From positions 62,001 to 126,000 of the forward strand of contig NZ_JAMTCO010000009.1 in NCBI RefSeq assembly GCF_024171925.1: a stretch of 64,000 bases of DNA. Direction: 5' to 3'. Each line of letters starts with the position of its first letter. The stretch's first letter is position 1. The position numbers and the translations under genes were made by a program. Below are positions 10,076-19,095 of the stretch, one piece after another. Below the pieces are notes generated by a model, which searched no databases, was not told the DNA's origin, and worked only from the letters and a program-made list of their open reading frames with translations. This DNA is from Actinokineospora diospyrosa. Its GTDB lineage: Bacteria; Actinomycetota; Actinomycetes; Mycobacteriales; Pseudonocardiaceae.

Positions 10076-10747
10076 GTGTGGACATTCGGGTGGCGGGCGC
10101 TCTACCGCCAGGTGGTGCGGTCGTCGTTCGCGACCGTCCCGTTCTACCGGGAGCTGTGGGCCGTGGACGGTCGCACCGAGCCGGTGGTGGTCAGCGGTCG
10201 GACCGGTGCGCACGGCGGCGCCGTCCCGGCCGCCGCGGTCAGCGGGCGGTTACCCGACCTGGTGCCCCTCGCGGGCGGGTCCGCCGAGGTGGATCCCCTG
10301 CGCGGCTTGGAGATGGTGCTGCACCAGTGCGCCAGGGTCACCCCGGACACGGTGATCATCGGTGCCGTGCCGCCGCACCACCCGCGCGGGCTCGCGCTGG
10401 AGTCCACACCGGACGAACCGCGGGGCGATCTCCTCGCCGTCGGCACCCCGGCGCAATTGGCCGGTGTCGCCGCGGGGATTCCCCGGGTCCCCCTGGTCAC
10501 CCCCGGCGAGCGCGGGACCGAGGGCTTGCTGGTCGACGACCTGCTCGGCGTGCTGGGCGGGGTCCGCGACTGCGGGAACTGGCACCTGGATTGGCCCCGG
10601 GTCTACGCCCGGGAAACCCCGCTCGGACTCGCGTTCACCCTGCTGCTGCAACGCTCCCCGCGCCTGGTGGACATCGTGCCCGCAGGGGGCGCTGAGGGCC
10701 GGGTCGACCGCTGCCCCCAGCACCGGACCCCGGTGATCGCCGCGTGA
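10076..10747 (+). CDS. Unknown protein, paralogue of the 13867-14607 product
   Basis: This protein of about 223 aa belongs to no family I can name. It shares an architecture with the product of 13867-14607: a basic helix ending in VPFYREL, a variable middle, and a C-terminal block CGNWHLDW ... CPQHRTPVI that parallels CGQWHVLW ... CPVHGTPVL in the other. The VPFYRE start and VVVSGRTGAHGG segment recall the N-terminus of PaaK-type adenylate-forming enzymes, but the protein is too short for a full ligase. The start may be GTG 10076 or GTG 10058. It overlaps the next acyltransferase gene by 4 nt (GTGA), so they form one operon. Confidence 0.75.
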   Translation: MWTFGWRALYRQVVRSSFATVPFYRELWAVDGRTEPVVVSGRTGAHGGAVPAAAVSGRLPDLVPLAGGSAEVDPLRGLEMVLHQCARVTPDTVIIGAVPPHHPRGLALESTPDEPRGDLLAVGTPAQLAGVAAGIPRVPLVTPGERGTEGLLVDDLLGVLGGVRDCGNWHLDWPRVYARETPLGLAFTLLLQRSPRLVDIVPAGGAEGRVDRCPQHRTPVIAA

Positions 10748-11763
10748 GGGCTGACATCTTCGACCCCAGGACCGACCCGGAACCGCCGTACTGGCGGGAA
10801 CTGCGCGTCACCGCGGGGTTGCGCGCGGACTGGGCTTGGGAGGTCCTCGCCGCCCAGGCCTGGGGCGCCAGGACCGTCCAGCTGATCACCGTGCTCTTCG
10901 ACGGCACCACCCCGAAAGCCGTGGTCAACGCGGCCTGGCTCGGCGCGCCGCTGCACCGGTTCTCCTTCGCCGCCGCCGGGTCGCGGCCGTGGGTGGGCGC
11001 GGTGCACGTGCGCGGACCCGGCAGCGGCGCGGTCCCCGGCTGGTGGCTGGCCGACGACCTCCCGATCACCGTGCTCACCGAGGCGTACGCCCGCGCGATG
11101 CGCCGTGAACTCGGCCCCGGCTGCCTCGCCCTGGTGCTGCGGCAGGTCACCGAGGAGCAGGCGGCCCAGGCGGGACGGCTGCGGGTGGTGCGGCCGACCG
11201 AGCGGATCTGGCGGTTCCCGGTCCACGCCTGGTCGGACCCGGAGGCGTGGCTGATGACGTTGAGCCGCAGCCGCCGCAGCAACCTGCGCGGGATCTTCCG
11301 CCGGGTGCGGGAGAACGAGGACCTCGAGATCCGGATCGAGACCGGCACCACGACCCTCGACGAGGTCCGGGTCATCGAGGCGATGCGCTGGAACGACGAC
11401 AAGTACGGTGGCAAGCTGATCCCCCGGGTCCGCATCCTCAGCGGGTACCTGCGGGCGCTGGTCGCGCAGCCGGACGTGCACTCCACCAGCTACATCGACC
11501 GCCAGAGCGGGGAGTTGATCGCGTTCGGCACCGCGCTGGACCACCCGACGGTGCCGATCGTGCGGTCCTGGACGCAGCGGCCCGCCGAGCAGGGCGGCGC
11601 GAAGTACCTGTACTTCTACCACCTGGCCAAGCAGGTCGACTGGGCCATCGCCGGGGGCAAGCAGTGGGTCGAGCTGGGCAAGGGCAAGGCGCAGGAGAAG
11701 CAGTCCCTCGGCGCGGTCCCGGCCGACCAGGCGGCGATGGCGGTCCCTATCCGACCGTGGTGA
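10744..11763 (+). CDS. BioF2/FemAB-like GNAT acyltransferase
   Basis: The 339-aa protein has the pattern of the CelD/BioF2-like acyltransferases that use the GNAT fold in two halves: TLSRSRRSNLRGIFRRV in the middle, an AGVxG-like beta strand replaced by YIDRQSGELIAFGTAL, and a late YLYFYHLAKQVDWAIAGG helix followed by LGKGKAQEKQSLGA. Relatives transfer acyl or aminoacyl groups in cell-envelope or exopolysaccharide pathways. Its partner is the preceding gene (4-nt overlap). It converges on the flippase-like gene with a 17-bp overlap at 11747-11763. A second protein of the same type is encoded at 15395-16372. Confidence 0.8.
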   Translation: MRADIFDPRTDPEPPYWRELRVTAGLRADWAWEVLAAQAWGARTVQLITVLFDGTTPKAVVNAAWLGAPLHRFSFAAAGSRPWVGAVHVRGPGSGAVPGWWLADDLPITVLTEAYARAMRRELGPGCLALVLRQVTEEQAAQAGRLRVVRPTERIWRFPVHAWSDPEAWLMTLSRSRRSNLRGIFRRVRENEDLEIRIETGTTTLDEVRVIEAMRWNDDKYGGKLIPRVRILSGYLRALVAQPDVHSTSYIDRQSGELIAFGTALDHPTVPIVRSWTQRPAEQGGAKYLYFYHLAKQVDWAIAGGKQWVELGKGKAQEKQSLGAVPADQAAMAVPIRPW

Positions 11764-12931
11764 CCTCTCTGGACAGTCTGGTGTGGAGCACGATCGCCTT
11801 GGTCGCCAGGCCGACCACCAGCGCCAGGAACGCGCCGACCGCGCCGAGCGGTCCCGTCGCGGCGATGGCGGCGACCGAGGTCGCGATGAGCGAGGCCAGC
11901 GCCGCGCTGGTGGTCAGCGACAGGACGGACCCGTTGGTGTTCTCCAACAGGAACACCGCGTAGACGACCGCGCAGAACGTCGTCATCTCGACCAGTACCA
12001 CGACCCCGAGCAGGATCCGGTTGTCCGACACCGGGGCGAGGGTCCCGAGCACGGCGACGGTGACCACCACCAGGCTCGCGATCACCGCCGTCCACCCGCT
12101 GATCCGCCGCGCCAGGGCCCTGCCGCCCACCCCGCCCGTGCCGCGCAGGCGCAGTGACGTCGCGGGTTGGATCAGTCGCAGCACCAGCACGCCGAAGGCG
12201 CCCAGCGCGCTCGACACCAGGATCAGCACGTACACCAGTGCCGTCTCCGCCGGTTTCGCCGCCACCGCCAAAACGATGTAAAGCACTGAAACGCCCGCGG
12301 TGTCGGCGACATCGGAGAAGCCCAGCAAGAACACGCGCCGGTTGAGCAGCGTCGCCAAACCAGGCCGGGTCTCGTGTGGACGGTCACGGGGGACCAGGGC
12401 CGCCAGCACCGCGCACACCACGATCAGCCCGCCGGTCAACGCGAGCAGGTAGCTCACCGGACGCAATAGGCCCACAGCGGCGAGTCCGGCCATCCCGACG
12501 ACCCATGCCGCGTAGCTCAAGAACGCCGCGGTGTCCCGCCCGGGTCGTGACGCCAGCCGGTGCACGGCGGCCAAGACGGACAACAGGCCCAAACCGGCGG
12601 CGTTGGTCGCCGCGGCCGCATAGAGGGCGACCAGTCCGCCGACGGGTAGTAGCGCGGCGGTGATCAGCAGCCCGATCGCGAACGGCAAGGCCGCCCGGAT
12701 CAGCAGCATCCGGGTTACCTGCGGCCCCAGCATCCGAGTGCGGGGGACCGCGGTGAGCGCGGACTTCTCCACGCCGAGCACCAGGGTCTGCAACCAGGCG
12801 AAGGTCCCGGTGGCCGCGACGTAGCGGCCGAAGTCGTCGGCACCCCAGACCGGTAGCAGCGCCACCATCGACAGCTGGATACCGGCTCGGGCCGCCCCAC
12901 GGCCCGCGATGACCCGCAGGGCGGCCCGCAC
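11747..12931 (-). CDS. Polysaccharide flippase-like membrane protein
   Basis: This 394-aa protein is almost wholly hydrophobic, with about 12 membrane segments and short charged loops. The start, RAGIQLSMVALLPVWGADDFGRYVAATG, resembles the first segment of Wzx-type lipid-linked oligosaccharide flippases, where a Gly-x-Tyr element follows the first helix. In this gene neighbourhood of glycosyltransferase, epimerase and acyltransferases, export of a lipid-linked glycan is a reasonable inference. It begins with GTG one base after the stop of the upstream membrane-protein gene, so the two form an operon. Confidence 0.7.
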   Translation of the reverse strand: MRAALRVIAGRGAARAGIQLSMVALLPVWGADDFGRYVAATGTFAWLQTLVLGVEKSALTAVPRTRMLGPQVTRMLLIRAALPFAIGLLITAALLPVGGLVALYAAAATNAAGLGLLSVLAAVHRLASRPGRDTAAFLSYAAWVVGMAGLAAVGLLRPVSYLLALTGGLIVVCAVLAALVPRDRPHETRPGLATLLNRRVFLLGFSDVADTAGVSVLYIVLAVAAKPAETALVYVLILVSSALGAFGVLVLRLIQPATSLRLRGTGGVGGRALARRISGWTAVIASLVVVTVAVLGTLAPVSDNRILLGVVVLVEMTTFCAVVYAVFLLENTNGSVLSLTTSAALASLIATSVAAIAATGPLGAVGAFLALVVGLATKAIVLHTRLSREVTTVG

Positions 12932-12932
12932 C

Positions 12933-13730
12933 TCAGCCCTTGCTGGTCACGGCGGGCGACTCGTCGGTCCCGGCCGAGTCGGCCCCGTGTGAGTCGGCTC
13001 CGTGTGAGTCGGTCCCGCTCGCGGCGTCGGCCTTGGCCGACCCGCTGGCCTGCGACGACTCGCCGGACACCGGGGCCGCCTTGCCGCGGCCGACCAGCTT
13101 GCGCCACACCCGGTCCGGCAGCGTCAGGATCAGCACCGCGACCACGACGTGCACGATGATCAGCGCGAACGCCTCGTACTTCGTCGCCGGGTGTCCGAGT
13201 CGGACGGTCATGTGGTCGGCCCAGGTCCACACCTCGGGGATCGGCGTCCACGCCGGGTCGGTGTGCGGGTTGAGGGTGAGGAACGCCAGGTCCTCCAGCC
13301 CCGAGAGCTGCAGCACGATCATCGCGTAGCCCAGCCTGCGGGCCCCGCCCGGGGTGCCGCCGCCGAGGCGGTGCGACAGCGTCAGCGCCAGGATCAGGAA
13401 CGGCGTCAGGGTGAGGACCAGGTAGTAGAAGCTCTTCTCGTTGGCCGCGGCGAAGAAGATCTGCGGGACGAAGTAGGCGAAGTACACCAGGAAGCACAGC
13501 GGGACCGCGACCCGCGCGATCTTGTGCCGGACCGCCAGGCTGAACCGCATCGCCGCGATCGCCTCGACGGCGAGCACGAACGGGACGAGCTTGGCCAGCA
13601 GCACCCAGATGTTCGGAATCGATTTCTGGTGCGGGAACCCGAACCAGACCGCGCCCGCCGCCGCGAACGCGAGAGCGGTGATGATGATGAACGTCCTGTG
13701 CGCGCGCAGGCCCGTGCCGGTATCCGCCAT
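12933..13730 (-). CDS. Polytopic membrane protein, unknown function
   Basis: The 265-aa product has about six or seven hydrophobic segments and a hydrophilic C-terminal tail rich in Ser, Asp and Ala, with a repeated DSHGA unit. The segment NEKSFYYLVLTLTPFLILA and the loop PHTDPAWTPIPEVWTW are distinctive, but I cannot assign a family. The ATG at 13730 is chosen because GGAG lies nine bases upstream; ATG 13745 is an alternative. It is followed after one base by the flippase-like gene, suggesting a joint role in transport or assembly. Confidence 0.75.
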   Translation of the reverse strand: MADTGTGLRAHRTFIIITALAFAAAGAVWFGFPHQKSIPNIWVLLAKLVPFVLAVEAIAAMRFSLAVRHKIARVAVPLCFLVYFAYFVPQIFFAAANEKSFYYLVLTLTPFLILALTLSHRLGGGTPGGARRLGYAMIVLQLSGLEDLAFLTLNPHTDPAWTPIPEVWTWADHMTVRLGHPATKYEAFALIIVHVVVAVLILTLPDRVWRKLVGRGKAAPVSGESSQASGSAKADAASGTDSHGADSHGADSAGTDESPAVTSKG

Positions 13731-13866
13731 GCCGTTGAACTCCATGCCCCGTGTTGCCCCGATCCAGAATGGGCATAATACGCGGGAATCCCTTGCGTGG
13801 AAGGGGGATCGGCCCCCTGGTCGAAGCGGTGGGGCCAATCGGAGCACCCGGGGAGGGAGTGGCCGG

Positions 13867-14607
13867 ATGGGATATTCCCAGTTGGCCTGGGAACGGGCGG
13901 CCGCCGCGGTGGGCGCGCGGGCGGTGCGCGAGGTCCCGTTTTACAGGGAGCGGCACGCCCGCGGCCTGGGTTTGGCGCCGGTGCCGACCGCGGAGCTGGA
14001 GCGGCGGCTGTGGGCGTTGTGCCCGTTGTCGCGGCCCTACCGGGCCACGGCCGAACCCACGCTGTGGACCGGGGATCCCGCTGATCTCGCCGCCGCGGTG
14101 CGCGGGTGCGGTGCCGGTGGGGGAGCCGTGGTCGAGGTGCGCTCGGCGCTGGTGCCGTGGGAGCGCCTGGGACCGCTGGGGCCCCGGTACGCGGCGGTGC
14201 TCGCACCCACGGCCACCGCGGTCGAGGTGTCCGCCTCGGACGGTCCGGCCCGTGCGCTCGTCGCGGCCGGGCGGGCGCTGCTGGTGTCCCCGCCGGACGT
14301 GGCCGCTGCCGTCCAGTCCCGGATCGGGACCGCTACAACGATCGTGCGCAGGCTGAGCAAGGTGGGTGACCCGGGCAGCCCCGCCGTCTTGTACGACCGG
14401 CACCTGGGCTACTTCGCCGCGCGACCGACCAGTTGCGGCCAGTGGCACGTGCTCTGGCGTCGTTTCCACGTCTCACCAGGGGAGACCGGCGTTCTGGTCA
14501 CCGCGCTGAAGCGGCGCAGGCCGACCTTGGTGCGGGTCGCGGTCGACGTCGGGTTGGGCCGAGTGGGGGAGTGTCCCGTGCACGGCACACCCGTCCTTCA
14601 GGCCTGA
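13867..14607 (+). CDS. Unknown protein, paralogue of the 10076-10747 product
   Basis: A 246-aa protein with a basic amphipathic start (AVREVPFYRERHARG), a Pro- and Ala-rich middle with Rossmann-like strands (YAAVLAPTATAVEVSASDG), and the end block CGQWHVLWRRF ... ECPVHGTPVLQA. The same frame of motifs is found in the product of 10076-10747, so the pair comes from duplication. The two Cys-x2-3-His pairs near the end could bind metal (inference). The start follows GGGAGGGAG. Its end overlaps the converging zinc-ribbon gene by 10 bp. Confidence 0.75.
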   Translation: MGYSQLAWERAAAAVGARAVREVPFYRERHARGLGLAPVPTAELERRLWALCPLSRPYRATAEPTLWTGDPADLAAAVRGCGAGGGAVVEVRSALVPWERLGPLGPRYAAVLAPTATAVEVSASDGPARALVAAGRALLVSPPDVAAAVQSRIGTATTIVRRLSKVGDPGSPAVLYDRHLGYFAARPTSCGQWHVLWRRFHVSPGETGVLVTALKRRRPTLVRVAVDVGLGRVGECPVHGTPVLQA

Positions 14608-15398
14608 AGCGCCGCCAACACCGCGTCCCGCAAGGGCTGCGCGCCGTCGCGGTAATCCCGCACCGCGGCGGAGATCTCCTCGGCGGTGAACAGCTCCAGC
14701 AGCGCCACCGGGCGCGGCCCACCGTCGGTTCCGAACAGTCCCGACCGCAACGCTGAAGCCTGTTCGCGTTCCAGGGGTTCCCCGCGCAGGTAGACCGCCG
14801 CCGCCTCGTCGACCGCGGCCGCGTCCGGCAGGTCCTGCGCCCGGCGTGACACGATCCAGCACTGGGCGCGTCCGGGGCCCGCGAGCCAGCGCCTGGCGTG
14901 GTCGACCCGCTCGCGGGCGGCGTCGGTGTCGTCGCCGAGGTCGGCGACCACGTGGTCCACCCGGTAGCACCGTTCGTGCAGCCGACCGATGATGGCCGAC
15001 ACCGGCGGTAGGCCACTGTGGACGGAACCATCGGCCATTCGGTCGAACCGGTTGTGCAGCTGGTAGTAGGTCGCCCGGTCGAGTTCCGCCGCCGCGAGCG
15101 CTTTCCCGGCCGCGGTTCGCGCCCACGCGAGCACGTCCGGGGCCAGGTACCTGGCGTGCGGGTCCGGCGGTGCGGGCGGGGGGCCGCTGGGGGCCGCCCG
15201 CAGCGCGTCGAGGTCCCGGGTGGACACCACGGCCTCGCAGCGGGCGCACCAGAACCGGGCCGAGCGCCTGCCCAGCCGGTACACCACGGTCGTCCCGTCC
15301 CGGCCGCACTGCGGGCACCTCGGCGACAGCGCCTCCCGCTCCGGCGAACGGCCCAGCAGCGTCGCCGCCATCCGGGCGTGCCTGGCCAGCGGGGTCAC
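14598..15398 (-). CDS. Zinc-ribbon protein of unknown function
   Basis: The 266-aa product has an N-terminal zinc ribbon, CPQCGRDG ... FWCARCEAVV, with four Cys in two CxxC knuckles at about residues 28-52. The rest is helical and rich in Ala and Arg, with no catalytic signature I recognise. It starts with GTG at 15398, which overlaps the stop of the upstream acyltransferase by 4 nt (GTGA), so the two are coupled. This mirrors the coupling of the first acyltransferase with the gene before it. Confidence 0.75.
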   Translation of the reverse strand: MTPLARHARMAATLLGRSPEREALSPRCPQCGRDGTTVVYRLGRRSARFWCARCEAVVSTRDLDALRAAPSGPPPAPPDPHARYLAPDVLAWARTAAGKALAAAELDRATYYQLHNRFDRMADGSVHSGLPPVSAIIGRLHERCYRVDHVVADLGDDTDAARERVDHARRWLAGPGRAQCWIVSRRAQDLPDAAAVDEAAAVYLRGEPLEREQASALRSGLFGTDGGPRPVALLELFTAEEISAAVRDYRDGAQPLRDAVLAALQA

Positions 15399-16372
15399 CA
15401 GCCCACCACCAGGTTGCTGGCGACCGGTCGCGCGCCGAAGCGCTCCTTGATCCTGGCCATCCCCTTGCCGGGGCGCAATGTGGCCCTGCCCAGCGAGATC
15501 GTGTGCGCGACCAGGTCGACGTAGTGGTCGAAGTAGAGGTTCGCCACGTCGCCGTCCACCCGGTCGCGGGCGCCCCAGTAGCTCATGGTCAGATCGATTC
15601 CGTTGTCGTGCACCGTCGAGAGCGCCAGCAGCCCGGACTCGTCGGAGTAGGTCGCGAACCGGGTCGCCGGGTCGGCGTTGAGGTGCTCGAGGTAGTGCTC
15701 GGGGACCGGGGTGCGCACGACCGCGCGGCGCTGGTGGCGGAACCGGATGAGGTTGATCAACCGGGCCGCCTCCGCGGTGGGCACGGTGTCCACGATCGCC
15801 CGCGTGGCGGTGATCCCGCTGCGCATCTTGCGCAACTGCGAACGCCACTTCGCGGGAAGGGTGCTCAGGTAGTCCTCCACACTGGACCATTCGGTCGACA
15901 GCACCGTGTCCGGTGAGACGGCCAGCACCCGTCGGGTCCGGCGGTCGAAGGCGGCGACGTCGTCGGATCCCACGTGCCGGTAGCAGAATCCGGCCACCCG
16001 GTGCCGGGCGCGCACGGCCCGCTCGAACGCCAGCACGGCGGCCCTTTTGCCCGCCGCGTCCAGCCCGACCGCGAACAGGTGCCCGGCGATCGAGGCGGGC
16101 GCGAGGCGGCATTCGATGAATCCCGCGCGCGGCACCGAGCCCGCCCGGTGGTAGTGGCGGTAGCCGCCCGCGCCGAGGAACCTGGTGTGGAGCAAGGCAA
16201 CCACGTCCGTCCCATCGCGAACGACCGCGAGCACGGTGGCCGACTGGCTGGCCCAGGCCGCGGTCGTCAGCGGCGCCGCCCGCCACAGCACCGGCGCGCC
16301 CACCGAGGTCACGAACCGGTCCCAGTCCGGGGGCACCGCCTCGGTGAGGGGATCGAGCAGTTCCCCGTGCAT
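15395..16372 (-). CDS. BioF2/FemAB-like GNAT acyltransferase
   Basis: This 325-aa protein is the second BioF2-like acyltransferase of the locus. It shares with the first the central basic helix (LPAKWRSQLRKMRSG), a strand-rich block (LLALSTVHDNGIDLTMSYWG) and the late LYFDHYVDLVAHTISLG helix followed by GKGMARIKERFGARPV. In this family the second half binds the acyl donor. The ATG at 16372 is chosen because GAGGAG lies just before it; an upstream GTG lacks support. It is divergent from a SnoaL-like gene and is followed by the zinc-ribbon gene in the same operon. Confidence 0.8.
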   Translation of the reverse strand: MHGELLDPLTEAVPPDWDRFVTSVGAPVLWRAAPLTTAAWASQSATVLAVVRDGTDVVALLHTRFLGAGGYRHYHRAGSVPRAGFIECRLAPASIAGHLFAVGLDAAGKRAAVLAFERAVRARHRVAGFCYRHVGSDDVAAFDRRTRRVLAVSPDTVLSTEWSSVEDYLSTLPAKWRSQLRKMRSGITATRAIVDTVPTAEAARLINLIRFRHQRRAVVRTPVPEHYLEHLNADPATRFATYSDESGLLALSTVHDNGIDLTMSYWGARDRVDGDVANLYFDHYVDLVAHTISLGRATLRPGKGMARIKERFGARPVASNLVVGW

Positions 16373-16443
16373 GATCTCCTCGTTACGCTCCACCGACCCC
16401 GCGGGAGACACCCGCGCGGGCGACACTCTCCCGGAGGACCACC

Positions 16444-16827
16444 GTGCCTGTCCAGGACTGGCAGTCCGACGCCGAGGCCACCATCGACGCGCACCTGCGC
16501 GCGGTGGCCGGGCGCGACCTCGACACCCTCGCCGCGACCGTCCACCCGGACGTGACGGTGATCATCCCGTCCGGACGGATCCTGCGCGGCGCCGAGGAGG
16601 TCGTGGCCTTCCACCGGGAGTGGTTCACCGACGGTGACTGGACCTACGCTACCGAGCCGGTCCTGGCCACCACCACGGCCACCACCGCGACCCGGGTGCT
16701 GGCGGTGACCGTGGTCGGCGAGCCGGGCGCCGAGCCGTCCCGGTTCCTCATGGGACTGACCTTCGTCGCCGAGGCCGGGCGCTGGCTACTCATTCACGAC
16801 CAGTGCACGATCGGCCGTCCGGCGTAG
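16444..16827 (+). CDS. SnoaL/NTF2-like protein
   Basis: A 127-aa cone-fold protein: helix DAEATIDAHLRAVAGRDLDTLAATVHPDV, then strands with GRILRGAEEVVAFHREWF and a final RWLLIHDQCTIG. Members include polyketide cyclases, isomerases and non-enzymatic ligand binders. The GTG start follows CCGGAGG. It is transcribed away from the acyltransferase gene, with 71 bp between the starts. No partner enzyme fixes its substrate. Confidence 0.8.
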   Translation: MPVQDWQSDAEATIDAHLRAVAGRDLDTLAATVHPDVTVIIPSGRILRGAEEVVAFHREWFTDGDWTYATEPVLATTTATTATRVLAVTVVGEPGAEPSRFLMGLTFVAEAGRWLLIHDQCTIGRPA

Positions 16828-16877
16828 TTTCTCCGCCTCCTCACCCGCGCCGGGGAATTCCGGCGTGCATGACCCTT

Positions 16878-16906
16878 TTGCCACCTCAAAAGCGTTGTTA
16901 TAGTCC
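16878..16906 (+). promoter_or_regulatory. Candidate promoter for the epimerase operon
   Basis: TTGCCA at 16878-16883 and TAGTCC at 16901-16906 are separated by 17 bp (or TATAGT at 16899-16904 by 15 bp) in a locally AT-rich patch. The epimerase start lies about 200 bp downstream, giving a long leader with no other gene recognised. Confidence 0.45.
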
Positions 16907-17110
16907 GCGTCACTTCGTGGCAAGTCCGACTCGCACAACGGCGCCGAACCCACATCGGCGCGGATCCGCCATGCGCGCAAGCGAAACCGGGTCAAGTTCG
17001 GCGCAGCGTGACCGGACCACGAACGCGGTGTCCCACCTCACCGGTGGGCGCCGCTGGGACCAGGCGTGACCGACGCCGGGTCGCCGTCGGCTGAGGAGGG
17101 GTTCGCGGCA

Positions 17111-18118
17111 ATGGGGAAACCGGTCCTGATAACCGGAGTGGCGGGTTTTCTCGGCAGTCATCTGGCCGATGATTTGCTCGACCGCGGTTACTCCGTTCGC
17201 GGTATCGACAACATGATCGATGGATTCAAGGAGAATATCCCGGCCGGGGTGGAGTTCCACGAAGTCGACTGCCGGGACGCGCTCGCGCACCCGGAGCTGT
17301 TCGACGGCGTGGAGCTGGTGTACCACTGCGCGGCCGCCCCCTACGAGGGGCTCTCGGTGTTCTCGCCGTTCCTGGTGCACGAGCACACGACCAGTGCCAC
17401 CGTGGCGATGCTCTCGGCCTCGGTGCGCGCCGGGGTGTCGCGGTTCGTGCACTGCTCGTCGATGTCGCGCTACGGCGAGCTGGTGCCGCCGTTCACCGAG
17501 GACATGACGCCGGTGCCGCTGACCCCCTACGGCATCGCGAAGTACGCCGCGGACCTGCAGGTGCGCGCGATCGCGGGGGTGCACGGCATGGAGCACAACA
17601 TCGCCGTGCCGCACAACATCATCGGCTCCCGGCAGCGCTTCGACGACCCGTACCGCAACGTCGCGGCGATCATGATCAACCGGGTGCTGCGCGGGCTGCA
17701 GCCGATCATCTACGGCGACGGCAGCCAGACCCGCTGCTTCAGCTTCGTCTCCGACGTGGTGTCCTGCTTGACGAAGCTGGGCATCGATCCCGCCATCACC
17801 GGTGAGACGATCAACGTCGGCCCGGACGAGGGCGAGGTCACCGTGCTGGCCCTGGCCCAGGAGATCTGCTCGATCGTCGGCGTCGACTGCGACCCGATCT
17901 TCATGCCCGCCCGCCCGCTCGAGGTGCACCACGCCACCTGCAGCTCCGACAAGGCGCGCCGCCTGCTGGGCTACCGCACCGAGGTCGGCCTGCGCGACGG
18001 GCTCACCGAGATGGTCGGCTGGATCGAGCGGACCGGGCCGCGCGAGTTCGACTACAACCTGGAACTGGAGATCGTCAACGAGCTGACCCCGCGCACCTGG
18101 TCGAGCAGGTTGATGTGA
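17111..18118 (+). CDS. NAD-dependent nucleotide-sugar epimerase/dehydratase
   Basis: This 335-aa extended short-chain dehydrogenase has the NAD motif GVAGFLGSHLADDLL at the N-terminus, a catalytic Ser block (HCSSMSRYGE) and YGIAK, giving the Ser-Tyr-Lys set. The C-terminal half (IIYGDGSQTRCFSFVSDVV, then INVGPDEGEVTVLALA) is typical of UDP-glucose 4-epimerase-like enzymes. It should make the sugar donor for the next gene. The ATG at 17111 is supported by GAGGAGGG ten bases before. The gene overlaps the glycosyltransferase start by 4 nt. Confidence 0.92.
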   Translation: MGKPVLITGVAGFLGSHLADDLLDRGYSVRGIDNMIDGFKENIPAGVEFHEVDCRDALAHPELFDGVELVYHCAAAPYEGLSVFSPFLVHEHTTSATVAMLSASVRAGVSRFVHCSSMSRYGELVPPFTEDMTPVPLTPYGIAKYAADLQVRAIAGVHGMEHNIAVPHNIIGSRQRFDDPYRNVAAIMINRVLRGLQPIIYGDGSQTRCFSFVSDVVSCLTKLGIDPAITGETINVGPDEGEVTVLALAQEICSIVGVDCDPIFMPARPLEVHHATCSSDKARRLLGYRTEVGLRDGLTEMVGWIERTGPREFDYNLELEIVNELTPRTWSSRLM

Positions 18119-19095
18119 CCGGCCTGACCGCGATCGTGCCCTGCTACAACGAGGGCGAGCAGGTCGACGTGGCCTACCGCTCGGTGTGCGCGGCGCTGGG
18201 CGGCATCGACGGGTTCGAGTTGCTGTTCATCGACGACGGCAGCCGCGACGACACCCTCGCGCGGATCAAGGCGCTCGCCGCGGCCGACAACCGGGTCCGC
18301 TACATCTCCTTCGCGCGCAACTTCGGCCTGGTGGCCGCGGTGACGGCCGGGTTCCGGTACGCCTCGCGGCCGTGGTCGGTGCAGTTGGACGCGGACCTGC
18401 AGTTCCCGGCCGAGGAGACCTGGGCGCTGCTGGACACCGCGGCGCAGGGCTACGACGTGGTGTTCGGGGTGCGCCGCGACCGCCAGGACTCGTGGCTGCG
18501 GCGGGTCGGCGCGGCGGGCACGCACTCGGTGGCCCGGCGGTTGTTGGGCATCGAGGTGCCGCAGGGGGCGAGTTCGTTCCGGGTGGTGCGCACCGCGGTC
18601 GGTCGGACCATTGTGGACTTACCGACCGGGAACTCGCACTTCGTCGCCAAGGCACCGCAGATCGGCGCGCGGTACACCACGGTGCCGGTGGCGCACGCGC
18701 CGCGCACCGCTGGCACGTCGAAGTTCCGCTTCGGCAGGCTGGCAGGCGACGCGTTCGAGCTGCTGTTCGGCTTCTCGTGGCGGCCGCTGAACGTGTTGTA
18801 CGGCACGGCGGCCGCGGTGTTCGCCATCGCGGCGGTGCTGTCGTTGCTCGGCGCGTTCGGTGTCGTGTCGGGCACGGCGCTGCTGATCGCCGCGGTGCTG
18901 ACCAGCGCGCTCGGCATGGCGTCGACCGCGTTGGTCGGCCGCTACCTGCACCGCCGGATGCTGGACGCGCGGCCCCGCCGGATCTACTACATCCGGGAGG
19001 CCAACCTCCCGGTCGCCGACGAGGACCTCCTCGACCGCGGCGCGTCGACCGTCCCGCCGCCCGTGCGGCGACCGAACCTCGAGGTGGCTTCATGA
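18115..19095 (+). CDS. GT2 glycosyltransferase, DPM1/GtrB-like with two membrane segments
   Basis: The 326-aa protein opens with TAIVPCYNEGEQVD, then LLFIDDGSRDDT and VQLDADLQFP (the DXD-type metal site), all typical of family 2 transferases acting on polyprenyl phosphate. Near residues 225-285 two hydrophobic helices follow, as in GtrB/ArnC proteins that anchor at the membrane. The likely reaction is transfer of a sugar, perhaps the product of the preceding epimerase, to undecaprenyl phosphate. It overlaps both neighbours by 4 nt, so the three-gene operon is tightly coupled. Confidence 0.9.
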   Translation: MTGLTAIVPCYNEGEQVDVAYRSVCAALGGIDGFELLFIDDGSRDDTLARIKALAAADNRVRYISFARNFGLVAAVTAGFRYASRPWSVQLDADLQFPAEETWALLDTAAQGYDVVFGVRRDRQDSWLRRVGAAGTHSVARRLLGIEVPQGASSFRVVRTAVGRTIVDLPTGNSHFVAKAPQIGARYTTVPVAHAPRTAGTSKFRFGRLAGDAFELLFGFSWRPLNVLYGTAAAVFAIAAVLSLLGAFGVVSGTALLIAAVLTSALGMASTALVGRYLHRRMLDARPRRIYYIREANLPVADEDLLDRGASTVPPPVRRPNLEVAS

